Shown here: positions 15,001 to 25,889 of the stretch, piece after piece | Numbering within the stretch: position 1 is the first letter of the stretch | Layout of the letters: the number at the start of each line of letters is the position of its first letter | Assembly: GCA_021234155.1 (NCBI GenBank) | Contig: JAJEKV010000006.1 | Coordinates: forward strand, 10,441,317 to 10,505,316 | Length of the DNA stretch: 64,000 nucleotides | Direction of reading: 5' to 3' | From: Isoetes taiwanensis | Taxonomy: Eukaryota; Streptophyta; Lycopodiopsida; Isoetales; Isoetaceae | Notes under the pieces: model-generated | Databases searched by the model: none | Seen by the model: only the letters and a program-made list of their open reading frames with translations | What the model was told of the DNA's origin: nothing | Program-made: the position numbers and the translations under genes

Positions 15001-18000
15001 GCCCCACGGTTTGACAAGTTCTCCGGACCGACCGAATCTTTTGGGCCTTCCCCAAGAGGGGCCCCCGAACGGAGGATCCAACGGCCGGATAGGGGAACCG
15101 GGCCCGGGAGGGTGGTCATTAGCGCAGCCCCGGGAGCGGCCGCCAGAAGGGCTGCCTCGGGAACTTTTTGGATCCCGCCCCGGGTCCTGGACTCTCCCTC
15201 TTGTGAGGGATCCCCGCAAGGTCCCTGGCCTCGCTTTGACTTGGGGAAGGGTGCCAGCCGCTGTTGCCCCGCAACGGGCTGCCCCGACCGCTCTAATGCT
15301 AACCCTTTGACCTAGACCTTCTCCCAAAAATTCAAAATTGGCCCGTGGCCGAGATGAATTAGGATCCAGCTGGCAAAAATCGAATTTATTTTCGCGGCAA
15401 TGCATTAATTACGAATTTATTTAATGTCTTGCCATCGCAAAAGCCTCGACTTCTACTTGCCACATCGGGAGGAGGACAGGCCCAAACTCCGCCCCCGGGC
15501 CTCCTTTGCTCCAGATTCTCGGCCGCCGCTGGGCCAGTCCCAGTGCAATGTATCAGACTCGCCCCCAAAACGCAAACCCTTCTAGAGCCCCGCAACCCAC
15601 TGTGGTTTACGCTTTGAGGCCCTCTCCTTGTCGATTCGGCCGGACCTTGCGCCGGTCTTGAAGTGGAGTTGGGGTGTTGACGCCGAGCTGACCCTAAAAT
15701 CCCTCCGAAGCCGCTTGCCCCAAATTTCTCTCCCCAAGGCCCCGGGGATGGACGGGCGACCTCCCCTCTCCTGGGACCGCTGACCGCTCGCCAATGGACT
15801 TTAACGCCGACATTGCCCCTCGGGACCAAGTTCCGCGGGCCAGAAGACCACCCCGAACTCCAAGAAGCCAAAGCAGCTCACTTCCATCACACTCAGAGTC
15901 AATTGGCCTAGGATGTGGATGCTGGATACCGCCGCGGGAGGGGCGGAGTGTTTCCTTCTTTCGCAAAACCCACCATGTAACTTGCTCCCTAGGGTAATTT
16001 CGCCATTCCCGACGATTTGGCGTGGTCGATTTGCCATTCCCGAGCCTCCTGCGTCCGAACGACAAAACAAAGGCGGTTTCTACAAGGCCGACATCGTGAT
16101 CCGCCGGTTTGACAAGTTCTCCTGACCGACTGGAATCTTTGGGCCTTCCCAAGAGGGGCCCCCTGAACGGAGGATCCAACGGCGGATAGGGGAACCGGCC
16201 CGAGGGTGGTCATTAGCTGCAGCCCCGGGGAGCGCCGCCAGAAGGGGCTGCCTCGAACTTTTTGATCCCGGGCCCCGGGTCCTGGACTCTCCCCTCTTGT
16301 GAGGGATCCCCGCAAGGTCCCGGCCTCGCTTGACTTGGGAAGGGTGCCAGCCTGCTGCCCCCGCAACGGGCTGCCCCGACCGCTCTAATGCTAACCCTTT
16401 GACCTAGACCTTCTCCTAAAAATTCCAAAATTGGCCCGTAGGCCGGAGATGAATTAGGATCCAGCTGGCAAAAAATCGAATTTATTTTCGGCAATGCATT
16501 AATTACGAATTTATTTAATGTCTTGCCATCGAAAAGCGCCCCCCGACTTCTACTTGCCACATCGGGAGGAGGACAGGCCCAAACTCCGCCCGCCGGGCCC
16601 CTTGTCCAGATTCTCGGCTGCCGCCGCCAGGTCCCAAGTGCAACAGACCAGACTCGCCCCCAAAACGCAAACCCTTCTAGAGCATGGCAACCCACACGGT
16701 TTACGCTTCGAGGCCCTCTCCTTGTCGATTCGGCCGGACCTTTGCGCCGCGGTCTTGAAGTGGAGTTGGGGTGTTGACGCCAGAGCTGACCCTAAAATCC
16801 TCCGAAGCCGCTGTCCCATTTCCTCTCCCCAAGGCCCCGGGACGGACGGGCGACCTCCCTCTCCTGGAATCGCTGACCGCTCTCGCCAATGGACTCACAA
16901 CGCCGACATTGCCCCCTGGGGACCAAGTTCCGCGGGCCAGAAGACCACCCAAACTCCAAGAAGCCAAAAGCAAAGCTCACTTTCCATCACACTCAGAGTC
17001 AATTGGCCTAGGATGTGGATGGATACCGCCGTGGAGGGCGGAGTGTTTCCTTCTTTTCGCAAAACCGACCGCGGTAACTTGCTCCCTAGGGTAATTTCGC
17101 CATTCCGGACGATTTGGCAGTGGTCGATTTGCCATTCCCGAGCCTCCCCTGCGTCTCGAACGACAAAACAAAGGCGGTTTCTACAAGGCCGACATCGACG
17201 CCTCCGCTGGGTTTGACAAGTTCTCCTGACCGATCTGGAATCTTTTGGGCCTTCCCCAAGAGGGGCCCCCGAATCGGAGGATCCAACGGTCGGATAGGGG
17301 AACCGGGCTCCGGGAGGGTGGTCATTAGCATGCAGCCCCGGGGGGAGCGCTGCCAGGAAGGGCTGCCTCTGGAACTTTTTTGGATCCCGCCTCCCCGGGT
17401 CCTGGACTCTCTCCCCTCTTGTGAGGGATCCCCGCAAGGTCCCGGGCCTCGCTTGACTTGGGGAAGGGTGCCAGCTCGGTTGCCCCGCAATCCGGGCTGC
17501 CCCGACCGTTCTAATGCTAACCCTTTGACCTAGACCTTCTCCGAAAATTCCGAAAATTGGCCCGTGTGCTGGAGATGAATTAGGGATCCAGCTGGCAAAA
17601 AATCGGAATTTATTTTCGTGCAATGCATTAATTACGAATTTATTTAATGTCTTGCCATCGCAAAGCAAACCCACTTCTTCTACTTGCCACATCGGGAGGA
17701 GGACAGGCCCAAACTCCGCCCGCCGGGCCTCTTGCTTCAGATTCTCGGCTGCCGCTTTCGGCCAGTCCCAAGTGCAATCATCAGACTCGCCCCCAAAACG
17801 CAAACCCTTCTAGAGCCCGGCAACCCAATGTGGTTTACGCCGCTTCTGGAGGCCCCTCCTTGTCGATTCGGCCAGGGGACCTTGGGCGCCGTGTCTTGAA
17901 GTGGAGTTGGGGTGTTGACGCCAGAGCGCTGACCCTAAAATCCCTCCGAAGCGCTTGCCCCTGAATTTCTCTCTCCCCAAGGCCCTCGGGATGGACGGGC

Positions 18001-19881
18001 GACCTCCCTCCTGGAATCAGGACTGCTCGCCAATGGACTCCAGAACGCCGACATTGCCCCGGGACCAAGTTCCGCGGGCCGAAGACCACCCAACTCCAAG
18101 AAGCCAAAGCAGCCTCACTTCCATCACACTCGTGAGTCAATTGGCCTAGGATGTGGATGGGATACCGCCGCGGGAGGGCGTGAGTGTTGCCTTCTTTCGC
18201 AAAACCAATCGTAACTTGCTCCCTAGGATAATTTCGCCATTCCTGACGATTTGGCAGGGTCGATTTGCCATTCCGAGCCTCCCGGTCCCTAACGACAAAA
18301 CAAGGTCGTGGTTTCTACAAGGCCGACATCGACGCTCACGGGTTTGACAAGTTCTCCTGACCGATCTCGAATCTTTTGGGCCTTCCCAAGAGGGGCCCCC
18401 GAACGGAGGATCCAACGGCCGGATAGGGGAACCGGCCCGGAGGGTGGTCATTAGCGCAGCCCCGGGGAGAGCCGCCAGAAGGGTCGCCTCGAACTTTTTG
18501 ATCCCGCCCCGGGTCCTGGACTCTCCCCTTTGTGAGGGATCCTTGCAAGGTCCTGGCCTCGCTTTGACTTGGGGAAGGGTGCCAGCTCGGCTGTTCCCCC
18601 GCAACGGGCTGCCCGACCGCTCTAATGCTAACCCTTTGACCTAGACCTTCTCCAAAAATTCCAAAATTGGCCCGTGTGCCGAGATGAATTAGGATCCAAA
18701 TTGGCAAAAAATCGAATTTATTTTCGCGGCAATGCATTAATTACGAATTTACTTAATGTCTTGCCATCGCAAAAGCGCCCCGACTTCTACTTGCCACATC
18801 GGGAGGAGGACAGGCCCAAACTCCGCTTCGCCTGGCCTTCCCTTGTTCAGATTTCTGGCCAGCCGCGGCCAGTCCTGTGCGTCAGATGACTCGCCCCCAA
18901 AACGCAAACCCTTCTAGAGCCCGGCAACCCACTGTGGTTTACGCTTTCGAGGCCCTCTCCTTGTCGATTCTTTGGGCCGGACCTTATGCCGCGGTCTTGA
19001 AGTGGAGTTAGTGTTGACGCCAGAGCTGAACCCTAAAATCCCTCCTAAGCCGCTTGCCCCAAATTTCTCTCCCCAAGGCCCTGGGGGACGACGGGCGACC
19101 TCCCCTCCGAATCGCTGGGATCTGGCTCTCGCCAATGGACTCTAACGCCGACATTGCCATGGGGACCAAGTTCCGCGGGCCGAAGACCACCCAACTCCAA
19201 GAAGCCAAAGTAGCTCACTTCCATCACACTCGTAGTCAATTGGCCTAGGATGTGGATGCGGGATACCGCCGTGGGAGGGCGGAGTGTTTCCTTCTTTTCG
19301 CAAAACCGACCGTGTAACTTGCTCCCTAGGGTAATTTCGGCCATTCCGACGATTTGCAGTGGTCGATTTGCCATTCCCGAGCCTCCTGTGTCCCGAACGA
19401 CAAAACAAAGGCGGTTTCTACAAGGCCGACATCAGGACGCCTCGCGGTTTGACAAGTTCTCCTGACCGATCTGAATCTTTTGGGCCTTCCCAAGAGGGGC
19501 CCCCGAACGGAGGATCCAACGGCCGGATAGGGGAACCGGCCCGGGAGGGTGGTCATTAGCTGCAACCCCGGGAGGCCGCCAGAAGGGCTGCCTCGAGAAC
19601 TTTTTTGGATCCCGGGCCTCGGGTCCTGGACTCTCCCTCTTGTGAGGGATCCCCGCAAGGTCCCCGCCTCGCTTTGACTTGGGGAAGGGTGCCACTGCTG
19701 TTCCCCGCAGAACGGGCTGCCCCGACCGCTCTAATGCTAACCCTTTGACCTAGACCTTCTCCTAAAAATTCAAAATTGAGCGCAGGCCGGAGATGAATTA
19801 GGGATCCAAATTGGCAAAAAATCGAATTTATTTTCGCGGCAATGCATTAATTACGAATTTATGAATGTCTTGAATGTCTTG
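1..19881. repeat. GC-rich tandem satellite, about 19 units of about 1.1 kb
   Basis: The anchor GCTCTAATGCTAACCCTTTG or a close variant recurs at about 161, 1263, 2342, 3445, 5317, 6425, 7553, 8649, 9761, 10882, 11969, 13075, 14186, 15290, 16382, 17508, 18619 and 19728. Spacing is 1,079-1,128 bp, except one double interval of 1,872 bp. Each well-preserved unit also carries AATGCATTAATTACGAATTT, CTTCTACTTGCCACATCGGG, GTCAATTGGCCTAGGATGTG, TTGCTCCCTAGGGTAATTTC and about four GGATCC sites. All units share one orientation. Units after about 5 kb are very similar; those in the first 5 kb differ more, mostly by small indels in G/C-rich runs. No unit keeps one open frame in common with the others, so I read this as satellite or intergenic-spacer-like DNA. 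I do not recognise the family and see no rRNA. Confidence 0.95.
3900..4460. repeat. Strongly diverged satellite unit
   Basis: This stretch fills the double interval in the array. It keeps order-matched traces of the unit: a ggcctgtgatgatgga-like site for GGCCTAGGATGTGGAT, a tttgatcccggtcccactct-like site for the TTTTTGATCCCGG block, and an acttaatttacgtaatgt site. Intervening bases are mostly replaced by C/A-rich sequence, and the anchor is lost. The total length is also about 330 bp short of two full units. It may be a decayed unit or a badly resolved consensus patch. Confidence 0.7.
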
Positions 19882-19965
19882 CTTCAACATTATTATATTT
19901 CAACATTATTGGTATTATAAATTTCAACATTATTGGTATTATACTTTTCAACATTATTGGATTCA
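19882..19965. repeat. AT-rich short tandem repeat at start of repeat copy 1
   Basis: Four imperfect copies of a unit of about 24-26 bp built on TTCAACATTATTGGTATTATA stand at the junction between satellite and dispersed repeat. The same block opens copy 2 at about 51,280. Confidence 0.8.
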
Positions 19966-19974
19966 GAGCTATAA

Positions 19975-20395
19975 ATTCTTTCCTTGCTTTTGATTTTTCA
20001 CTTGATTTTCACCTTGCTACTTGATCCGCTTGCTTTTGATCTTCCTTGTTCCTTGATCTTCTTGCTACTTGATCTTCCTTGTTCATTGCTTCTTGCTACT
20101 TGATCTTGATCCTTGTTCCTTGCTACTTCATTCCCGTGTTCCTTGCTATAATCTTGTTCCTTGCTCTTGATCTTGATACTTGATCTTGTTCCTTGCTACT
20201 TGATCTTGCTCCTTGATCTTCTTTGCTACTTGATCTTCTTGCTACTTGATCTTCCTTGTTCATTGCTCCTTGCTACTTGATCTTGATCCTTGTTCCTTGC
20301 TACTTCATACCTCCGCTCCTTGCTACTTGATCTTGTTCCTTGCTCTTGATCTTGCTACTTGCTCGCTTTTGTTCGTGTTCCTTGTCTGGCCGATG
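19975..20395. repeat. CTTGATCTTG / CTTGCTACTTGATC minisatellite, copy 1
   Basis: A pyrimidine-biased, low-complexity array made of permutations of CTTGATCTTG, TTGTTCCTTG and CTTGCTACTTGATC. It is not a CRISPR: repeats are directly adjacent, of variable length and have no spacers. Confidence 0.85.
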
Positions 20396-20415
20396 ATCCT
20401 TGCTTGCTTTTGCAA

Positions 20416-20893
20416 ATGATTGGACCCAATCCTCCCCGGGCTACTCCTGAAGGCTCGGCAAGCATGCCCTGCATTTTGTGCGGCCCGGAATGGATGAGCT
20501 ATGGGACCATTTCTTGAGTGGAGGTTGCGCCACGCCCCACCAAGGAGCTTACAATGGAGTTGATCAACTTCATTCGAGCGATTTGATTGTGGTCATGAGC
20601 CACCGATGGAAATTAATCCATCCGAATGTTATAGGAGACTTGCAATGAGGGGAATGCTTGAACCCTCCTTATCCTGGACGAGATGCTACATCAATTGAGG
20701 CCTCTTCTTTCGGCCGGATATTTAGCACACTCTCCGGATGCATACATATCGAGTTCATTCATGAAATTTGTAAGGGACATATGTATGGCCTTATTAGGGT
20801 GTACTACAACGAAAGTACAACGGTTTTGTGGAGTTGGGTCCGCTTCTTCTTCCGTGAGTATTATCCCTGTGGAATTACTTTTTCTAATGACTA
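20416..20893 (+). pseudogene. Decayed copy of the repeat-borne ORF
   Basis: From the ATG at 20,416 the reading starts MIGPNPPRATPEG, matching the intact ORF in the sister repeat (51,976-52,266), but frameshifts and stops follow. A later stretch around 20,746-20,815 reads IHIEFIHEICKGHMYGLI, which also matches the sister copy. The shared frame pieces suggest a once-coding sequence. I do not recognise the protein family. Confidence 0.55.
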
Positions 20894-21127
20894 GGTACCC
20901 CATATGGTGGGAAGAATCAGCCGGGAAGAGCGTGAGCTCTTGACTCCTAACCCGTGATGCATGGGTTACACCTTGCGTGCTAAGGGAAAGGGAAGGGGAA
21001 GGGGTTAGGAACCTCGGGGAAGGTTACTAGGGACATACATAGTTCATACTTTGGTCTCTATTGTGTTTGGAAGTTGGTATATGATACCGTGTTATTATGT
21101 TCTCTAAATATTCATGTATGTTATTAT

Positions 21128-21774
21128 GTTCTCTAAATATGTATGTATGTATGCTTCTAGAACTTTCATCAATCAAAAGCACAAAGGCATCGAACAATTC
21201 AAACCTTGAAATTGGCGAGGCACAGTCACGCTCAGTCGAAGCCAGCTTGATAAAACAACGACATATGCTTGGAACATCATCAAAGATATGGTGTGTCCCT
21301 CTCTGCGCCTTGTGTCGACCATTTTGAGTGTCCCGAAAGTGAGATGAATGTAAGAGAGCTTAATGAAGGTGCTTGCACCTAAGAGATAGAATGAAGAGAC
21401 GATGAAGAGACTGGATGAAGGGACCTCCTACCTCACCTACTTGCACGATTCCCCAAATTGTGGCTCCTTTTAATAACATCATCAAAAGATCTAAACATCA
21501 TCAAAAGATCTAAACATTATTACCAAGGGAAGTGGATGTGACAAGTTCAACACATTTTCTTTCAAAACATGAGAGGTGAATAATAGCCAACAACCAAAGA
21601 AAAACTTTAAATAATATAATGAAAGAACAATGCAACGCCACAAGAATCAAGGAGATCCACATGGGGAAGGTGACAAAGATATGGGGACCAAATTCTTTTT
21701 CTTTATGGAAGGTCGCTTTCCTTCACGTGTGGCAACACAAACGATAATTACAACGTATGGGCTATGTACTATAG
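21128..21774. other. No gene recognised
   Basis: AT-rich sequence between the dispersed repeat and the CGACG-type element end. It contains a short direct repeat (TCATCAAAAGATCTAAACAT twice near 21,480-21,515). Only short open frames are present, and none shows a recognisable motif. Confidence 0.5.
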
Positions 21775-22033
21775 TTATAATAAAAATAAGGCACGCCGCT
21801 TAACACAAAGACGCCGCTATGGACGCCGTTTAACCACTATTACGCATATCGTTTGACGACGCCACGACGCCGTTAAACGACGCCCGTAACTTTTATCGTA
21901 AAACAGAGCCGGGCTTTTTCCGCCTAGTTTTTGGTTCTAAGCGGCCGGAGGAGCTTTTTCGTGGTGATTTTTGGCGCGGATCATCCTTGCGGTCCTTTCC
22001 AAGCTTCAAGCAAGCATCCAAAGGTATTTCAAT

Positions 22034-22574
22034 GGACATTAGAGGTAATTTGAGATCTCCTTTTGTCCCCATAAGAATCCTCTAATAGAATGAGTACTCT
22101 ACATCAAACTGCAATTAATGCAGCATTAACAACTTCATTGCTGTCGTTTTTTCCCTATAACTTTTGATCTACTCATGAAAATGCTGCGGCGTTTGTTGCA
22201 TTAGATGCAGAAATATATGGTTATGATGTATTTCAATACAAGCCATATGTGTTAACCTTAAAAAATATGGTTTTTTATTCTTTTCTTATATATTTGCATC
22301 CCAAAAGATATAACAATGGGTTGTCATTAAAAAGATCTTGAGGAGACGAATCCATTGCCACAAATAGTCTTCGAATTGGAGTTTTTGATCAAAAGTTATA
22401 GTAGAAAAATGACACTGCAAAAGTTAGTTAGAACTGCATTAATTACTGCTGCCACATAATACTGGAATAAGATACACTGGAGCTCTTCTCTTATTGGACA
22501 GTTTAAAAAGCTGATGTGGCTTTTTAAGCATCCCTTAATGGGACAAAATGAGATCTCAAATTACCTCTAATGTC
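22034..22574. mobile_element. MITE-like insertion, 541 bp, about 34-bp terminal inverted repeats
   Basis: The left end GGACATTAGAGGTAATTTGA continues as GATCTC(C)TTTTGTCCC. The right end is its inverse, GGGACAAAATGAGATCTC then AAATTACCTCTAATGTC. One mismatch occurs in about 34 bp. The flanks show AAT on both sides if the extra left G belongs to the element, suggesting a 3-bp target duplication. The homologous region at 63,050-63,110 (opposite strand) lacks this insert, which supports an insertion. The interior is AT-rich and non-coding. PIF/Harbinger-type MITEs also make 3-bp duplications, but this assignment is tentative. Confidence 0.75.
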
Positions 22575-22849
22575 AATCAACTCTATTTTTGAATTAGGCT
22601 TGTTGTTTGATAGATTTAGGGCTTCTTGTTTTTTCTTGTTTGTTTTCAATCCATCCCATTTCTATCCTCCTCTTCTTTCCATCCTTGTTTTTCTTCAATC
22701 CATTTCGCCTCTTCTTAGTATGAATCGAATCCTCCTCCTTCTTCTTCCAATCTTCTTCCAATCATTGGTTTTTTCCTTCTAATCTTCCGTTCTTCCAATC
22801 TTCTATTCATTTTCTTCTTCTTCTTCATCACTTTCTCATTCTATTCAAT

Positions 22850-23022
22850 CTTTCTTTCCTATCTCCCCTTTCTTCTTCTTCTTCTATTTCTTCTTTTTAT
22901 TTTTTTTTCCATGGAAGAAGAGGGGACGCCGCTTGAAAGACGCCCAGGCCCATTCTTCCTCTATTTTTTATTACAATAAGGGGACGTCGTTGAAACACGA
23001 GGCCCCTTCTTTTTTTGTTCTT

Positions 23023-23057
<35 letters not shown>

Positions 23058-23060
23058 GTC
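22850..23060. repeat. CT-rich and poly-T tract
   Basis: A TTCTTC-rich tract is followed by two CGACG/CGCC motifs (near 22,925 and 22,980) and a run of about 30 T (23,024-23,053). This mirrors the purine-rich tract plus CGACG motif of 61,433-61,500 and 62,721-62,790. Confidence 0.6.
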
Positions 23061-23328
23061 AATATATAGTTCTTTTTAATTAACAATGTAAATAGTTTTA
23101 ATGTCAATGATCTTTTTAACGTGAATGGTCTTTTTGTTTTTTTTTTATTTCTTTATTTATGTAAGTTTTCTAATTATTGAATGCCTTTATTTTTTTTTGC
23201 ATGTACACTAATAACAAAATACGCCGCTCTTGGAAATCAATTTTCGTGTTAAGACATCCTAGGTAAGAATTTGAGTTTGAGTAGGAGAATAAAATTTTAA
23301 TGTTTTATTTAGGTTAAAAAAAAAAAAA

Positions 23329-23527
23329 ACTTGGGGAGACTTGGACAAGGGCAGCCTTGAGTGGAGAAGACTAGGTGTTCCGGTCCAAGCTCACCGCTTA
23401 CTTTTGTAATTTTATTGATTAATGTATTTAGTTTAGAAAAAAATTGGGGAGACTTGGACAAAGGGCATGGTCGGGTCCCGCTTTGAGTGGAGAAGACTAG
23501 GTGTTCCGGGTCCAAGCTCACCGCCTA
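23329..23527. repeat. Tandem pair of 113-bp repeats, inverted copies at 28,380-28,540
   Basis: Two direct copies start at about 23,331 and 23,444. Each contains TTGGGGAGACTTGGACAA, TTGAGTGGAGAAGACTAGG and CAAGCTCACCGC. Inverted, more diverged copies lie at about 28,381-28,430 and 28,475-28,540 (CCTAGTCCTTCCACTCAAGG). The inverted pair spans the 27,331 boundary of the inserted element, so it cannot simply be the terminal repeats of one element. Confidence 0.65.
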
Positions 23528-23779
23528 CTAATTTTTTGTTTATTTTTTATTAATATATCAATAAATAGAAATCTTTACGCCTTAAACAAGGGCGTGGTTT
23601 TTGAAAAAATTGCATTATTGATTTTCGGTTTCTAGTTAAGAATGTTGTTTTAAAAAAAATGTTAGGGATGTCAAAGAAACACCGATGTGGAGTGGTTAAG
23701 AGCAAGAAAAAATTTCAATAGTTGGTTTTAAAAAAAAAATTAAAAGGGAAACTAACTCTTAATAAAGTAGGTAAAGATT

Positions 23780-25401
23780 CATAATGAAGGTTTGAAAAAG
23801 TCACAAAGCAAGATTAATGAATCTAAATTGGTTTGTAGGTATGGCCCCGAAAGTGTGAAGACACAAATGGTTAGTGAGATTAGATGCGTGGTCATAAATG
23901 AGATATGTGCTAACGAAAGTCCCGACCGAGAGATGCAACCGGTCAACGGTCGCACCATTTTGTCGACATGTGAAAAGGAAGTGCCAATTTGAGTTAGCAC
24001 AAAAATGGCCGTGTCAAGAAGAAATGTTGACTTCTCTCCTTGACGACATGTAAAGCCAATGATTGGAAACCCCATGGATGAACTCAAGACATGTTTGAAG
24101 TATTCAGTGCAAATTTTAAAAGTCCCAATGCCGAGGCTCGTGGTCAAGGAATGGGTAGCTTCATGGAATTCCTCAAAGAAGCGACGGTGCAGATCACAAG
24201 AACATCATTGCGGATCTCAATGCACGCCGCTTGAGGTAATTAAAAATGCTTTGCATCGTGGGGAAGCTCTAGTGGAGCAGGCCTAGCAAGCCCCACTTTT
24301 CTTTGGAGAATCACATGAACACATCAATCTTTGTTGATCCCATACCCGTAGAGGCGTGGATGTGATACTTTATTGAGGAGAAACCAACACATCGCACGAT
24401 CAAATCAAGATCAACGGAACACAACACTTCCAAGATGATGAGCTATATAGTGGATGGGTTTTCAAGGGCAAAGATAGGGCGTAGACGCATGAGATGGCTC
24501 AAAGATACATACACGCTTCAAGAGCCCGTGATCCCGCTTTGGCTACATCCATTGGACTTGCATATGAAGTTGCTAGCTCTAGTGGGGATACCATAGGGCC
24601 AATGGTGATTCTACCTTTCATGAATGGAGAGACACTTGCACACTTGTTTGACTATTTACCTAATAACTTGTCACGTTTTAGAAGATGGTCAAATGCAATT
24701 GCTAGAGCCAAGAAGAACCGACAAACACATAGGCGCCGAACTTAGGAGCAAAATGCGAAGTTGTATATCAAGATGTTCCGTAGATAGCTCTTGCCCTAGC
24801 AGAAGGTGTCCTTGAGATCCACAAAGGCCACTTCACTCACACAAAGCTTAATTGCAAGAGAGTCAAATTACATTTTGATGATGAGTACCAAAATGTGTGG
24901 GTGGCCATTGGTGATTGGGACAACGCTAATTCATTTTACGCCAAAGAGCGCCGCCCCTTGTTGAAGTGTCTCAGATTTTGCTTTTGGATGGACAAGCAAA
25001 ATATCCATGGTTAGAGGAAACCGTGGTTTGAGAAATCAAAGATTATGATCGTATGGGGACACGTAAATTCATGATGTCTATGCATTGGGATATATTTATG
25101 AGATGCTTCTCGATTTCGCGCAAGCTGGCGCGATTTAATGGAGTGGTTTAATAATAACAACAATGCCCAATGGATTAATCCAACCCATATGTACCAACGA
25201 CGCCTTGACAAGTTGGAGGAGCAAAAACAAGAATGATGTGCCTACGTGAAGACGATTCTCATCACGCACCCAAAGCTTCCGGGTTGTTGAAGCCTTACAA
25301 AGTGTTGGAATATCTTCTACCATGGTTGTGAGACAAAGACGGCACATGAAGTGCATGGATGCCTTGAGATGTCAAAATTGTTGTTATCACAACTCAAAGA
25401 A
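23780..25401 (+). pseudogene. Decayed protein-kinase-like gene
   Basis: Several kinase subdomains can be read in order on the plus strand, in shifting frames. A GWVFKGK-like stretch lies near 24,452. A hinge-like VILPFMNGE follows at 24,605-24,631, then a helix-E-like ALAEGVLEIHKGH. The catalytic-loop position reads HTKLNCKRV (24,838-24,864; normal kinases have HRDLxxxN, so the Asp is missing). The metal-binding position reads GDWD (24,910-24,921) where DFG is usual. A subdomain-IX-like HDVYALGYIYEML lies at 25,070-25,108. Frame changes between these and several stops show it is not intact here. It is probably an atypical kinase or pseudokinase carried by a mobile element rather than a host receptor kinase. 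The motifs are seen; the family is inferred. Confidence 0.55.
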
Positions 25402-25889
25402 TGAATACAATATTGTATATCTTGCCATGTTTAAGAGTAGTAAATTTTTTTAATTGTCTAATAACCAAATATATAAAGACACTTTTAATTATTCAAATCC
25501 CAATGTTTTGTAATGAACTTCCCATGTTGCTAACATTTGTTTCTTTCCTACTATGTTATTCATCGCGACTCCATATAAATAACTTGTAAGTTTTTGCACA
25601 TGTCCAAAGAACCATGGATGCACGATGGCATATCTATTGTTCACAACTTTACTTCTCGCAAGGGCTTGGTAGCCTTACGACAAAACCCTAAACCCGCAAA
25701 GGCCTTTAAGAGGCGGTTGGTCGCTCGGGTTTAGCTCGCCACCACCGCCACCTCCACCATTAAAGCGGATTTGGTATGGATTTTTTCTAGGATAAAATGT
25801 AAGTTAACCATTTATTTTAACGCTCTAATGTTTTTAAATGTAGCGTGTAAATGCGGTAAGGCCCTTCTTTTCCTATGCATAATGTTCGC
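25402..25889. other. Linker, possible small intron
   Basis: Mostly non-coding. A stretch near 25,665-25,790 reads VALRQNPKPAKAFKRRL, followed by a GTAAGT at about 25,800 and a TAG acceptor near 25,845. This could be an exon and intron of the neighbouring decayed gene. Confidence 0.35.

Larger units (their letters stand above)
19882..21127 (+). repeat. Dispersed repeat, copy 1 (pairs with 51,280-52,688)
   Basis: This segment begins where the satellite stops. It matches 51,280-52,688 in the same orientation and order: AT-rich 'attattggtattatacttcaac' type repeats, the CTTGATCTTG minisatellite, an ORF starting at ATGATTGGACCCAATCC, a TTCATTCATGAAATTT block, a TGGTGGGAAGAATCAGC block, and an end at TCTAAATATTCATGTATG. 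Copy 1 is shorter, mainly in the minisatellite, and its ORF is more damaged. The two copies imply a mobile or segmentally duplicated unit, but I see no terminal inverted repeats or target duplication. Confidence 0.85.
21775..23290. mobile_element. CGACG-rich element terminus (family E3), inverted relative to 61.0-63.4 kb
   Basis: The outer 130 bp are rich in CGCCGTTTAAC/CGACGCC motifs. They are followed by a GGAGGAGC...CGCGGATC block, then (after a 541-bp insertion) a CAACTC...TTTTTGAAT block, a long CT-rich tract, GGGGACGTCGTTGAAA and GCATGTACACTA. The same blocks occur in reverse-complement order at 61,070-63,370. This is therefore an inverted copy of that terminal region. Whether the two ends belong to one very large composite element (about 41.6 kb) or to separate copies cannot be decided here. 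Confidence 0.65.

Noticed and set aside
14353-15405. 350-codon open minus frame in the satellite (also 5,611-6,516; 8,749-9,690; 16,895-17,803)
   Set aside because: The same segment is read in different frames in different units because of indels, no unit keeps a common product, and no domain is visible.
1-19881. rRNA genes in the GC-rich array
   Set aside because: No conserved rRNA core sequences could be recognised in the units.
19975-20395. CRISPR-like look of the CTTGATCTTG array
   Set aside because: Repeats abut each other, vary in length and have no unique spacers; this is plant nuclear minisatellite DNA.
23309-23521. 70-codon minus frame repeating EHLVFSTQ
   Set aside because: It is the translation of the 113-bp tandem repeat pair.
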